Assembly (NCBI RefSeq): GCF_007995215.1
Contig: NZ_VCDK01000007.1
Coordinates: 27,482 to 91,481, forward strand
Length of the DNA: 64,000 bases
DNA from: Shimia ponticola
Lineage (GTDB): Bacteria > Pseudomonadota > Alphaproteobacteria > Rhodobacterales > Rhodobacteraceae
Direction of reading: 5' to 3'
Shown: positions 42,261 to 51,014 of the stretch, piece by piece
How positions within the stretch are numbered: the stretch's first letter is position 1
Layout: every line of letters begins with the position of its first letter
The notes under the pieces: generated by a model
The model's database searches: none
What the model was told of the DNA's origin: nothing
What the model saw: the letters and a program-made list of their open reading frames with translations, nothing else
Translations under genes and position numbers: made by a program

Positions 42261-42704
42261 TTAGATCCATCGTCTCGTTGTCCATGCATAATCGTCATAG
42301 GCTGCCCCAAAAGACGAGCGCATGCGACGTTCTTCATGGGGGATGTACCAGAACATGGCGGCCAAGAGAAAGGCGAGCGGCGCCAGAAGCGCGCACCACG
42401 TATTCACAAAGAATGCAGCGGCCAGCAAAAGCAGGAAGAACCCAAGGTACATCGGATTGCGGCTGAACCGGAACGGCCCGTCCGTGATCAGCGCTTTGGG
42501 CTGTTTGAACGTATGGATTTCTGCATCCTTGTTTCTGAAGTGCAGAAAGGCCCAGGCAAGGACTGTAACGCCTAAGGCCAGCGGCACATCCCATGGCATG
42601 GCCGCATCAGAGCGCATCACGAGTGTGGTCGGGTGGTACACATAAAGTGGGGCAAGAGCGGCCAGCAAAATCAAGAACAGGACTGGCGGGATCATTCGGG
42701 TCAT
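42261..42704 (-). CDS. Isoprenylcysteine methyltransferase-like membrane protein (1)
   Basis: A 147-residue membrane protein of the ICMT/phospholipid-methyltransferase family: three to four helices, then DGPFRFSRNPMYLGFFLLL and PHEERRMRSSFGAAYDDY, the SAM-binding end. GGAGGTGAAA precedes the ATG, which supports this start over an upstream one. Substrate unknown. A second member lies at 44066, beside a metal transporter. Confidence 0.83.
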   Translation of the reverse strand: MTRMIPPVLFLILLAALAPLYVYHPTTLVMRSDAAMPWDVPLALGVTVLAWAFLHFRNKDAEIHTFKQPKALITDGPFRFSRNPMYLGFFLLLLAAAFFVNTWCALLAPLAFLLAAMFWYIPHEERRMRSSFGAAYDDYAWTTRRWI

Positions 42705-42724
42705 TTTCACCTCCAAAGCTGAAT

Positions 42725-42750
42725 AATAATAAAAAATAGTTTTTATTATT
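42725..42750. promoter_or_regulatory. AT-rich inverted repeat before the methyltransferase-tetR operon
   Basis: AATAATAAAAA (42725-42735) and TTTTTATTATT (42740-42750) are perfect 11-bp arms with a four-base centre, 21 bp before the ATG at 42704. It is a likely TetR operator. Confidence 0.65.
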
Positions 42751-42944
42751 TTACTGTCAAGCTCCTCACCCATCACTTACACTTACGAAATCGAAAGCCG
42801 AACTTCGCTGCTCTGGAGAAACTTGGGAGGTCTGGGCTCAGAACGGACTTGCGGCGGTGCAGCAGCGACTGGGTCTGGTTGGGTGAACGGTGGGGACAAA
42901 CCTGCCATTTGTTCTCGACAATCCAACGTCGGCATTCGCGGTTT

Positions 42945-43361
42945 CTAATGTTCGCGGTCGCACAGGTTATGATCAGCCAATGACGCCAATACGTAGCAAT
43001 CTCCGGCTACGCCTTCACCGTCGCAGCCTTTGGATATTCGGCTGAGTTCTTTTTCAAGTGTTCTGAGACGTTTGATCTTCGCACGTACCTCTTCAAGTTG
43101 AGACGTGGCAATGTCCGTTGCAGCCTCGCAAGACCGATCCGGATGATCTTGGAGTTTGATCAAAGATGAGATGGCCTCTATGGAGAACCCAAGATCACGA
43201 GCGTGCCGGATAAAACTCAGTCGCTCCAATCCAGCTTTGTCGTATCGACGTTGGTTGCCTGTTGTGCGCTCAGCTTCGGGCAAAAGCCCCATTTCTTCAT
43301 AGTATCGTATGGTCGGAACCTTGACCTTTGTGCGCTTTGAAAGCTCGCCGATGGAAAACAT
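42945..43361 (-). CDS. MerR-family metal-responsive regulator
   Basis: A 138-residue MerR protein: helix-turn-helix FSIGELSKRTKVKVPTIRYYEE, the long dimerisation helix, and a C-terminal metal loop with GCDGEGVAGDCYVLASL and an upstream RSCEAA cysteine. The cysteine arrangement resembles CadR/ZntR/PbrR-like sensors. It is divergent from the CDF transporter across a canonical MerR promoter. The ATG at 43361 follows AGAGGT. Confidence 0.9.
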   Translation of the reverse strand: MFSIGELSKRTKVKVPTIRYYEEMGLLPEAERTTGNQRRYDKAGLERLSFIRHARDLGFSIEAISSLIKLQDHPDRSCEAATDIATSQLEEVRAKIKRLRTLEKELSRISKGCDGEGVAGDCYVLASLADHNLCDREH

Positions 43362-43372
43362 GAAGATACCTC

Positions 43373-43403
43373 TTGAACCTCTAGTCACTAGAGAGATTAC
43401 ACT
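43373..43403 (+). promoter_or_regulatory. MerR-type promoter with 19-bp spacer
   Basis: TTGAAC (-35, 43373-43378) and TACACT (-10, 43398-43403) are 19 bp apart; the spacer carries the palindrome CTCTAGTCACTAGAG. The overlong spacer with a centred dyad is diagnostic of MerR-activated promoters. It drives the CDF gene. Confidence 0.85.
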
Positions 43404-43433
43404 ATGGGCAACCAAAGATGAAAGAGGTTTCCC

Positions 43434-44069
43434 ATGGCTGGTTGCTGCGGACATGATGCCAAGTTTGACGGCGTTTCGAATGACTACAAAAGGCGGCTGT
43501 GGATCGTCATCGCGCTCAACGCGGCGATGTTCTTTATCGAGATGACCGCAGGCCATCTAGCCAAGTCTCAAGCGCTGCAAGCCGACGCACTCGACTTTGC
43601 GGGCGATGCGCTGACCTATGGCATTTCGCTTGCGGTCATCGGGGCCTCGCTTCGTGCACGCACGAATGCGGCACTGTTCAAAGGCGTCAGCCTTCTTCTG
43701 ATGGGCCTATGGGTGTTTGGATCAACGGTATATCGCGTCTTTTATGTCGGCGTACCCACTGCAGAAATTATGGGGATCGTCGGTCTTCTTGCTCTGCTTA
43801 CCAATCTGGCAAGCGTCTTGTTGTTGGTGCGTTACAAGGACGGTGATGCCAATGTCCGGTCGGTCTGGTTGTGTTCGCGCAATGACGCGATAGGGAATGT
43901 GGCCGTGATGTTTGCAGCTCTTGGTGTTTGGGGCACGGCAACGGGCTGGCCTGACCTGATCGTGGCAACTATTATGGCTGGATTGTTTCTGTCATCGGCC
44001 TTTCAAATTGTGCGCCAATCTTTGGAAGAACGGCGGGGCATGACCGACCATGAGCATGTGGAAGTATGA
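43434..44069 (+). CDS. CDF-type cation transporter
   Basis: A 211-residue inner-membrane protein with six helices. The metal site motifs are visible: NAAMFFIEMTAGHLAKSQALQADALDF (split across helix 2) and the matching SRNDAIGN on helix 5. The cytoplasmic C-terminal domain of full-length CDF proteins is absent. An N-terminal CCGHD could bind metal. The MerR promoter upstream implies induction by its substrate, probably zinc, cadmium or cobalt. It overlaps the next gene. Confidence 0.88.
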   Translation: MAGCCGHDAKFDGVSNDYKRRLWIVIALNAAMFFIEMTAGHLAKSQALQADALDFAGDALTYGISLAVIGASLRARTNAALFKGVSLLLMGLWVFGSTVYRVFYVGVPTAEIMGIVGLLALLTNLASVLLLVRYKDGDANVRSVWLCSRNDAIGNVAVMFAALGVWGTATGWPDLIVATIMAGLFLSSAFQIVRQSLEERRGMTDHEHVEV

Positions 44070-44617
44070 TGCAGGCGGTTTTGATCGTTGTTGGTCTTGT
44101 AATCGCGGTAGGCACACTGGCGGCGATACTTTGGTCCATCGCTTATCCTGAGCGCCGCCTTTGGCCGCCAAAACGCTATAGCAAGGCAACACCAATTTTT
44201 GTTTGGGTTCCGACTTTCACATTATTCGGCATCCTGCTCATCCTTGGGGTCAAGAATTGGGGAAGCCTGCCAATACCGACCTGGCTGCGGTTTGGTGTTG
44301 GTATGCCACTGATCGTTGCGGGCAACATTATCGTCTGGTCAGAGGTTGCGCAGTTTGGGATCGCCCAGACTGGCGGCGCGAAAGGGTCGCTTCGGACAGG
44401 CGGCATGTACCGCTATTCTCGCAACCCACAGTACGTGGCCGATATAGCAATGATTGTCGGCTGGGTTTTGCTCTGTGCGTCGTTTGGAGTGGCACTACTT
44501 GGTTTTGCCGGAGTTGCCGTTCTGATAGCCGCGCCATTCGCCGAGGAACCATGGCTAAAGGAGCAATACGGTTCTGCCTTTGAAGACTACAGTGCAAAGG
44601 TCCGACGGTTCTTATAG
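44066..44617 (+). CDS. Isoprenylcysteine methyltransferase-like membrane protein (2)
   Basis: A 183-residue membrane methyltransferase of the same broad family as the one at 42261. The conserved RTGGMYRYSRNPQYVADIAM and the C-terminal PWLKEQYGSAFEDY are present. The start overlaps the CDF stop (ATGA), so it is co-transcribed with metal efflux. Its acceptor is unknown; membrane lipid modification under metal stress is only a possibility. Confidence 0.82.
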   Translation: MMQAVLIVVGLVIAVGTLAAILWSIAYPERRLWPPKRYSKATPIFVWVPTFTLFGILLILGVKNWGSLPIPTWLRFGVGMPLIVAGNIIVWSEVAQFGIAQTGGAKGSLRTGGMYRYSRNPQYVADIAMIVGWVLLCASFGVALLGFAGVAVLIAAPFAEEPWLKEQYGSAFEDYSAKVRRFL

Positions 44618-44766
44618 GCAAACACCGAAGTACAAAAGCAGACCTTCGCGATGGTGCGGCATCTTGGTAAATCTGGGCTCTTCGCCGCCATTCGCCGCGA
44701 GCTGCTTGAAGGTCCGTTTCGGCGATCAGTTCGGTGGAGGCTTGCCACTATCAGACGGGGTCCCGC

Positions 44767-45867
44767 CTAGCTCTTCTTTGCATCGGCCAGCCGTTGTGCC
44801 CGAGCTTTCTGAGCTTCCATACGTGCTGCAGTTCCAGTTGAAGCCGGAGGAGGATTAGCTGGTGCAGAGTTGTTTGCCGGCACCGAAGGCCCTCCTCGGT
44901 TTGGCATGCTCTGAAGTCCAAGAATTTGCCGTCCGCGTAAAGCGGCGTATTCGATCGCGGAGGCCGTGCCAACGTTGTAGCGATTGTAAGCTTGCTGACT
45001 GCCTGAAGCCGCTCTGCCGAAGACATAGGCACCTGCCAATCCGCTGGAAAGCGCAGGCATCACAATGTTTCCGGAGATTGCTCTAACAAGAAATGGCGTC
45101 GCGATTATGAAGCCCTTCGCCATGAAAATCATCATGAAGAAGGGGACAACCGCTCCGATCGTTGAGGCGCTATCCGGGTCGCCGAGTTCGGCAATCATAG
45201 CGTTTGAGACACCTATGATTGTGGCGAACACCCCTGCGATAACGACGGGATAGATTCCGAACGAAATCAAGGCCGATAGCCAACGTGCAAAATAGTCCTT
45301 GGTCACATCGAAGAGTGTCAGGAAGATCATGATTGGAGCGATCCCAACCAGAAGCGCAATCATTAGGCGTGCTGCGATCAAAAAGAATGCGGCGAGCCCA
45401 CCAAGAAGCGAAAGGAGCACGGTCCCAACGACGCCCATAACCGCTCCAGCCATCCAGTGCATACCGTCACCGATGGTGTTTAGGTACTCCGAGAATTCCG
45501 CAATTATTCCGTCGAACGCCTCTGCAAATGTGCCTGATGGCCCTGGCGTGCCGCCGCCAACGGATGCGACCAGCGCTCCTGCGATACTGTCGATGCCAGA
45601 AAGCACTGCCGTCGATAAAGCGTTGAACTGGATCCAATTGGTCGCGAAAACACCGACAAGTATGAGTTTGACAGCCAACCAGAAGGCTGTCCGACCGTCC
45701 ATTGAACGTACCTGAAAAGCCATGTTGATGATTACCAAGATTAGCAACAGCGTGATCGAGACCAGAAGGATGCTGCCTACCGTTGTCGCAACCGCGCCGA
45801 ACTGCGTCTCTGCCGCGTCTTCCAGATATCCATCTGCTGTCTCGACAAAGAAGGTGACGATGCTCAT
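44767..45867 (-). CDS. virB6: VirB6-type inner-membrane channel protein
   Basis: A 366-residue polytopic protein with six to seven helices and a Pro/Ala-rich soluble C-terminus (residues ~315-366). VirB6/TrbL proteins form the inner-membrane part of the translocation channel. It is the last gene of the virB operon here, after virB11, as in several alphaproteobacterial systems. Confidence 0.87.
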   Translation of the reverse strand: MSIVTFFVETADGYLEDAAETQFGAVATTVGSILLVSITLLLILVIINMAFQVRSMDGRTAFWLAVKLILVGVFATNWIQFNALSTAVLSGIDSIAGALVASVGGGTPGPSGTFAEAFDGIIAEFSEYLNTIGDGMHWMAGAVMGVVGTVLLSLLGGLAAFFLIAARLMIALLVGIAPIMIFLTLFDVTKDYFARWLSALISFGIYPVVIAGVFATIIGVSNAMIAELGDPDSASTIGAVVPFFMMIFMAKGFIIATPFLVRAISGNIVMPALSSGLAGAYVFGRAASGSQQAYNRYNVGTASAIEYAALRGRQILGLQSMPNRGGPSVPANNSAPANPPPASTGTAARMEAQKARAQRLADAKKS

Positions 45868-45870
45868 GGT

Positions 45871-46275
45871 TCAATCCCAGTTGCCTTGGGCTTCGCAGAG
45901 TTCGCGTACCTTTGCGCGATTTGCAGCAATCGATGTGCGATAGGTCTTGGTGATCTGTTGGACTTCGTACTGGTCGTCGATGCGAGAGTAGTTTTCCAGA
46001 TAATAGTCGACTGCGATGTCCCAACTCGGAAAGCGGGCCTCACAGGTGCAAAGACCCGCGTCGACAATATTTTGGAAAGCTGCAGCCCGGTACATTCGCT
46101 GCACTAGAATCCTCTTATGTGACTCTCGAACATCCATGTCAGCGATGATCGCTGGCTCGCTTGGACGGTTTGGGCAAACTTCGCTAGTCTCGACGGCTTC
46201 TGGAACAAGTTGAGCGACGGCAGTTCCGGCAAGAATGCACGGGACACCGCAAATGGTTGCGAAACGAGCCGTCAT
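45871..46275 (-). CDS. Hypothetical exported T4SS-operon protein
   Basis: A 134-residue protein with a signal peptide ending GTAVAQ. Three to four cysteines (EVCPN, GLCTCEARF, RELCEA) could form disulfides. Its start overlaps the stop of the DUF4177 gene and virB6 follows three bases after its stop. I do not recognise the family; a periplasmic accessory of the channel is the reasonable guess. Confidence 0.7.
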   Translation of the reverse strand: MTARFATICGVPCILAGTAVAQLVPEAVETSEVCPNRPSEPAIIADMDVRESHKRILVQRMYRAAAFQNIVDAGLCTCEARFPSWDIAVDYYLENYSRIDDQYEVQQITKTYRTSIAANRAKVRELCEAQGNWD

Positions 46276-46472
46276 TGGGCGGCCTCAAGTTCAATCGACG
46301 GCCGCTCACGTTTGAGGAAGACTGTGAAGTTGGAACTATTCACTGAAGTTCCAACTACGGAGACGACTTCGTAGCCTGCGGCGCCCCATTCACGCAGCGT
46401 TTCTTGCATTCTAGCAAAGCTCTTTTTGTCATTCGCATCAAACGTCAGGACTTGGTGTTCAAAGGTTTTCAT
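46272..46472 (-). CDS. DUF4177-like small protein
   Basis: A 66-residue alpha/beta protein resembling DUF4177: MKTFEHQVLTF, a central helix with LREWGAAGYEVVSVVG and a final strand FTVFLKRE. It is coupled to the genes on both sides (overlaps of four bases). Its job inside a conjugation operon is unknown. Confidence 0.7.
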   Translation of the reverse strand: MKTFEHQVLTFDANDKKSFARMQETLREWGAAGYEVVSVVGTSVNSSNFTVFLKRERPSIELEAAQ

Positions 46473-47452
46473 GTTGCGTTTCCTCCCGTCTGTCCGGGCA
46501 AATAGAATTCCGTGATCCCGCGGTCGCCTGCATGGCGCGCGGCATGGATGATCACGTCAATTGAGCTTTCGATGTATTGTACCATGTCGGTGTGGGTCAT
46601 CGGCACTTCAGTCTTGAGAGCAGCGATCGCTAGGCGTTGAATTGCCAACTGGGGAGTTTCGGCGTGCAAAGTGGTCATGGACCCGCCGTGGCCGGTATTG
46701 ATCGCTTCGAGGAATGTCATTGCTTCGGAGCCTCTGACCTCGCCCAGTACGATGCGATCCGGGCGCATGCGCAAAGTCGACGTCAGCAACGTGTCAGCGT
46801 TGCGTGTTCTTCCCTCCCGGCTGGCCAGCAGGGTCACGACATTTGGTTGCGCGGGGATCAGTTCAGCAGCTTCTTCGATTGTGATGATGCGTTCTTCTGG
46901 CGCGACGAACGACAGGATCTTACGCGCAGTTACCGTCTTGCCGGTCGATGTTCCGCCTGAGACGATCATGTTCAGCTTGTGTGCCACGCAGAAGCGGATC
47001 GCGGCGTAGATATCGCCGCCTTTGACGACATCTCGAAGCTCCCGGTTTCTGTTCAACCTGTCTGTCTCGAGGCTGCGCTCCGTCCCGAAAAGGAACTTCA
47101 GCTCCACGTCGTGGAGTGGCAGGGACGTAAAAAATCGCAGCGAGATCGACATGCCTTCGCTGACTGCCGGTGGCATGATGACTTGCGCGCGCACCGGGCG
47201 GTCTCGGTACTTGATGCTCACGGATACGATGGGCTTGTCTTTGCTGATCGTCGAGTTTGAGGCCGATGCGATCTGGGTGCCGATGTCCTTGATCTCGGTC
47301 GGCGTCAGTCTGCTTTCCAATGGCGACATGAATCTGTCGCCCTGGAATTCGCCCCAGACAGAACCGTCAGGGTTGATGCAAATCTCGATGACGTCCTCGC
47401 GAGAAGCATCGGGGAGCTTGTCGAGCGAGGCCTGGAGATAAGCGCCCGACAT
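46469..47452 (-). CDS. virB11: VirB11 ATPase
   Basis: A 327-residue hexameric secretion ATPase: Walker A GGTSTGKT at 166-173, an Asp box with ERIITIEEAAEL, Walker B RPDRIVLGEVRG and the His box TGHGGSMTTLHA. It powers pilus assembly and substrate switching with VirB4 and VirD4. Confidence 0.94.
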   Translation of the reverse strand: MSGAYLQASLDKLPDASREDVIEICINPDGSVWGEFQGDRFMSPLESRLTPTEIKDIGTQIASASNSTISKDKPIVSVSIKYRDRPVRAQVIMPPAVSEGMSISLRFFTSLPLHDVELKFLFGTERSLETDRLNRNRELRDVVKGGDIYAAIRFCVAHKLNMIVSGGTSTGKTVTARKILSFVAPEERIITIEEAAELIPAQPNVVTLLASREGRTRNADTLLTSTLRMRPDRIVLGEVRGSEAMTFLEAINTGHGGSMTTLHAETPQLAIQRLAIAALKTEVPMTHTDMVQYIESSIDVIIHAARHAGDRGITEFYLPGQTGGNAT

Positions 47453-48813
47453 CAGAAGATCTCCAGATCACGGTCCACCATCACAGTGATCCTTGCGCCC
47501 TGTTCGACGTAGACCACCGGACCGATGGAGAGGTAGTCGTCTATGACACTGTCGGCGCTGTCCGCGAAGTCGTCACCCACATCTTCGAGGATTTCGGCAG
47601 ACGTTTCATCCTGGACCTGCGCCGCGGCGGCGCCGGGTAAAGCGGTGATCAACGATATGAGCGCCGCCGAGCCGAAACGCTCTTTGAAGCGTGTGTCGAC
47701 AACCCCCGTAGCGCCGGCGCGTCCAAGTTCATCGCCTCCAAACGAGCTGATGGTGACCGTTTGGTTGGTGGGCAGAATGATCCGATCCCAGGCAATCGTG
47801 ATGCGGCTTTGTGCGATGTCCGCACCTGAACGGTATCGACCGATCAGCTTTGATCCTCTCGCGATCAAAATGCGGGACCCGTCGTAAGAGTGCACGTCTT
47901 CGGTGATGACCGCGCGGACCTGCCCGGGGAGTTCGCTCGAGATTGCCGTCTCCATTGCGGCCTGGATCATCGTCCCTTGCACAATCGTATTGCCGGGGTT
48001 TGCGATGACCTCGGCTTGGGTAACGGTTGAGGGTAGGGCGCCGTTAAGGACGAAGTCGGTCACGTCTTCGAAGGTCCGTTCCGCGAGTTCACCTTCGCCG
48101 GTGCTGTTGCCGCCAAATGCAATGGTCGGTGACTTGATCCGCGCTTCCTGAAAAGCCGCTTCCTCGTCCCGTCGACGCTGCAGCTCAGCCAAGCGTCTTG
48201 CTTCTTCCTCGCGTTGTAACCGCAGGCGTTCGGCTTCCAGGAGATCGGCTTCTGACGGTCCAGGCGCAGGGGCGGGGGTCTGCAGTTTTGCGAGGTCGAG
48301 GTCCATCCGCAGTTGTTGGAGCTCCCGATCTCGCGCGGCGAGTTCTTCTGCAAATTGGTCCTGCGCTCGTTGTGAGGCTTCTTCCAGGGCGGCAATCTGC
48401 GCCGTCAGTGCATTGATGGCGTCTGCGGCCGCGGTGTCTTCTTCAACAACCGGTTCCGGTGCGTTCTGTAGCGCTTCGATCTCGGCACGAAGAGCTGCAA
48501 GTTGGTCGAGCAAGTCCGCATTCGGCTCGGGATCCGACTCGACAACCACGACTTCGGGTTCCGGCGGGGCAGGGGGCACGAAGGGCTCAATTTCGCCAAA
48601 CCCATCCCCAGTCATCTGAAACTCTTCTGGTTGCGCGGTCGGGAGCGGGTTTTCTGGTGTTTCCTGCAGAGCTGAGTAAGCAAGCAGGCCCAGAACCGTG
48701 ATCGCGCTCGTTCCAAGAAGTGCCACCAGAAGAGAGGGCCTCGACCTCGGTTTGGCCGGTTGCGTGCCTTCGAGTGCAGCGAGGCGTTTGCTGAGATCAT
48801 CGATATCACTCAT
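47452..48813 (-). CDS. virB10: VirB10 channel scaffold
   Basis: A 453-residue protein: cytoplasmic N-terminus, one membrane helix (~residues 27-47), a Pro-rich and then coiled-coil periplasmic linker, and the C-terminal TrbI-like domain with ILIARGSKLIGRYRSG and a late GPVVYVEQGARI segment. The ATG at 48813 overlaps the virB9 stop. It spans both membranes in the core complex. Confidence 0.93.
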   Translation of the reverse strand: MSDIDDLSKRLAALEGTQPAKPRSRPSLLVALLGTSAITVLGLLAYSALQETPENPLPTAQPEEFQMTGDGFGEIEPFVPPAPPEPEVVVVESDPEPNADLLDQLAALRAEIEALQNAPEPVVEEDTAAADAINALTAQIAALEEASQRAQDQFAEELAARDRELQQLRMDLDLAKLQTPAPAPGPSEADLLEAERLRLQREEEARRLAELQRRRDEEAAFQEARIKSPTIAFGGNSTGEGELAERTFEDVTDFVLNGALPSTVTQAEVIANPGNTIVQGTMIQAAMETAISSELPGQVRAVITEDVHSYDGSRILIARGSKLIGRYRSGADIAQSRITIAWDRIILPTNQTVTISSFGGDELGRAGATGVVDTRFKERFGSAALISLITALPGAAAAQVQDETSAEILEDVGDDFADSADSVIDDYLSIGPVVYVEQGARITVMVDRDLEIF

Positions 48814-49514
48814 GACGATGCCCCCGCATTGGTCGATTGAATGCAGACGATCTCGTCCCCCAGCCTCAGGACCCATTCGCGACCAACACCAGAGACCCGC
48901 AGAACACCATCCTCGACTTGGGTGCTGTTGACCGTTCGCTCGCGGCCATTGTTGTGCTGGAAGATCGCTGGAACGGGCGCATTGCGGGGAAATCGGAAGA
49001 AGGTGAAAGTGCCGTCATCCCACACCGAAGACGGTGTGAAATTCGTCCGATCGCTGGCGGCGTAGTTGTAGTTCGGAGCGCGTTGCGCAACCGCGTTTGT
49101 GGGTCGCCGGTTTTCGTCGGGATACCGAAACTGGACCACGTAGAATGTGGGTGACGAGCTCTCGGTCACATTGAAGTAGTAGCTGCGTCGGTTGGTATAA
49201 ACGGTGATGTTGGTGTGGACCCCTCGGGCATTGGGTTTCACTGCAAAAGCCCTCCCGCCTGGCACCCCGTCGAGTTGAAAACCTTCGGTGTCGCCAGCAA
49301 TGATTGAGCGGATGGTTTCGCCTTGTCCAAACTCAACCGTCGTCACATGGGTCAGGCTGACTTTGAGCCGATAGACCTGCCCGTCTTGGTATGTTGCCAC
49401 CCGGACGCGGCTGTCATTCGGCCCTGATCTTGGAATGGCCTCGGCAAAAGCGGTGTTTGCCGCAACTGATACCGAGACAGACAAAAGAGCTGGGAGGATC
49501 AAGCGCATGGTCAA
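48810..49514 (-). CDS. virB9: VirB9 outer-membrane core protein
   Basis: A 234-residue exported protein with a signal peptide (ends NTAFAEA). The VirB9/CagX pattern is present: RVATYQDGQVYRLKVSLTH, the PNARGVHTNITVYTNRRSYY block and the C-terminal SVWDDGTFTFFRFP. It forms the outer-membrane ring with VirB7 and VirB10. Confidence 0.93.
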   Translation of the reverse strand: MTMRLILPALLSVSVSVAANTAFAEAIPRSGPNDSRVRVATYQDGQVYRLKVSLTHVTTVEFGQGETIRSIIAGDTEGFQLDGVPGGRAFAVKPNARGVHTNITVYTNRRSYYFNVTESSSPTFYVVQFRYPDENRRPTNAVAQRAPNYNYAASDRTNFTPSSVWDDGTFTFFRFPRNAPVPAIFQHNNGRERTVNSTQVEDGVLRVSGVGREWVLRLGDEIVCIQSTNAGASS

Positions 49515-50167
49515 TTCTCCAACCTGTCGGAGCGAATGGCATACTCCGTAACGGTGAAGCCGAAGGGGTTGGTCCAGACATCGTCGATGGACCGGCGTTC
49601 CTCAGGACGGAACTCGAAGAATAAAGTGGCCGTGAAAAGACCAGCCTGGATCCCCTGAGGTGAGGTCAGACGCTTCCGCAAGCGAACCGTCGCGCGATTG
49701 CTCCCGATCCGGTTGATGCTGAGAACCTCGACATCGAGGCGGGCATTGGCTCCATAGACCTTGGGCGGATAGGCGTCGGTGTTTGCACTGTTCCAGATGT
49801 TGCGCATTGAGGTCTCGGCGGCCCCGTCGGAGCGCTCGAGAATGCTGCGCACGCGGACATCGTTGTCGAGTTGATTGTAGGTTTCGCGGTCGGACACGTA
49901 GCGAAACACGGCACTCTCGATGATGGCCTGGTTTTCCGTGACTGAGACCGCGCCCACCGAGGCATTGGGAAGCGCCAGACCGGTTTCGGGGTCATAGGGC
50001 ACTACAACAGGAGCAGGATCGACGTCGAGGATTGAGACGGCTGCGGCCGAAAGACAGCCCAAAACACCGAAGATCAGACCAGCAAAAGCAAGTCGCTGCC
50101 ATAGCTGCTCGCGGCGGCGTGCCCCGTAGATCAGTTCTTCTTCGACAATTTCGGCTTCGCGCGTCAC
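49511..50167 (-). CDS. virB8: VirB8 inner-membrane core protein
   Basis: A 218-residue bitopic protein: cytoplasmic N-terminus, membrane helix ~residues 25-47, then the NTF2-like periplasmic domain (ESAVFRYVSDRETYN, ITRIGSNRATVRLRK-like strand, and TNPFGFTVTEYAIR). The start is the GTG at 50167. It overlaps the virB9 start. Confidence 0.9.
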   Translation of the reverse strand: MTREAEIVEEELIYGARRREQLWQRLAFAGLIFGVLGCLSAAAVSILDVDPAPVVVPYDPETGLALPNASVGAVSVTENQAIIESAVFRYVSDRETYNQLDNDVRVRSILERSDGAAETSMRNIWNSANTDAYPPKVYGANARLDVEVLSINRIGSNRATVRLRKRLTSPQGIQAGLFTATLFFEFRPEERRSIDDVWTNPFGFTVTEYAIRSDRLEN

Positions 50168-50180
50168 TGGCCAGCGTCTC

Positions 50181-51014
50181 CTATCTGGCTTCAAGCTCGG
50201 GCAGGGTGAAATCCATGTACCGCTGTTCTTCGGCGATGGTGGCTGCGTCGATGACGCCGGTTTGTCCGGTCCCGACCGTTTGCACGGCTTCGAGTTGCCA
50301 CATCGCGACCAGCGCGATTGCCAGTTCCGCCGTGACACGGGTGTTGAGATCAACACTGTCTTTCAGTTCTTCCATGTCGCCGATCATGCCAACGAGGCGG
50401 TCCACCCGTTGCAGAGACTGGCCCGCCTCCTCGTAGGAGGTCTGGGCCGCGGCGGACATGACAGCACCGGTTGTGGCACGCGTCGCGGTACGACTTGCCC
50501 CGTCATTGCCGCCCGTCGCCATCTCGCGCAGCGTGTCTTCGTCGAACCCAGCCTCCGCCAGGACGCGTGTCATTTGCGTTTCGATCCGTCCTGCGCTGTT
50601 GCCCGCAAGCCGGGAAAAGTCGCCTTCGCGAATAGCATCAATTGTGGCCAGGATGTCGCCGAATTCCTGATCAAGAAGTCCGTTCAGCTCGTCCTCCATT
50701 TCAGTGCGGATGACAGTGGGAAGTTCCATCAGTCCCGTCAGCGCAGCATAGGTGTCTTGAAGCTGGGCGAGTTGCTCCTGAAGCGTGGCGAATTGCTCGC
50801 GCAGCTGGACGAGTTGTTCGTTCTGCAGGACCTCGTCTTCGATCATCTGCCGGAGTTGCTGGATCTCTTGCGCGATGTTTTGCGTATCGACTGTCGGCAC
50901 GCCTTGGGCGATCGCCGGAGCAATGAAAAAAGGGGCAGGGGCCGTTGCCATCACCAGTCCCAAGGCGGTTAGGCAAAGACTGCGCCGCGCCCAGCGGAAA
51001 GTGCGATGTGTCAT
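50181..51014 (-). CDS. virB5: VirB5-like pilus protein
   Basis: A 277-residue exported helical protein. After a long signal peptide the mature part begins QGVPTVDTQNIAQEI and contains heptad-rich helices (residues ~45-90), then a glycine/alanine-rich middle; the end reads EEQRYMDFTLPELEAR. This is the VirB5/TrbJ type, a minor pilus-tip component. Its two ends recur in the transglycosylase gene immediately upstream. Confidence 0.82.
   Translation of the reverse strand: MTHRTFRWARRSLCLTALGLVMATAPAPFFIAPAIAQGVPTVDTQNIAQEIQQLRQMIEDEVLQNEQLVQLREQFATLQEQLAQLQDTYAALTGLMELPTVIRTEMEDELNGLLDQEFGDILATIDAIREGDFSRLAGNSAGRIETQMTRVLAEAGFDEDTLREMATGGNDGASRTATRATTGAVMSAAAQTSYEEAGQSLQRVDRLVGMIGDMEELKDSVDLNTRVTAELAIALVAMWQLEAVQTVGTGQTGVIDAATIAEEQRYMDFTLPELEAR

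Noticed and set aside
42778..42944. Possible transposon scar between the methyltransferase and MerR genes
   Set aside because: No inverted repeats, target duplication or transposase remnant could be recognised.
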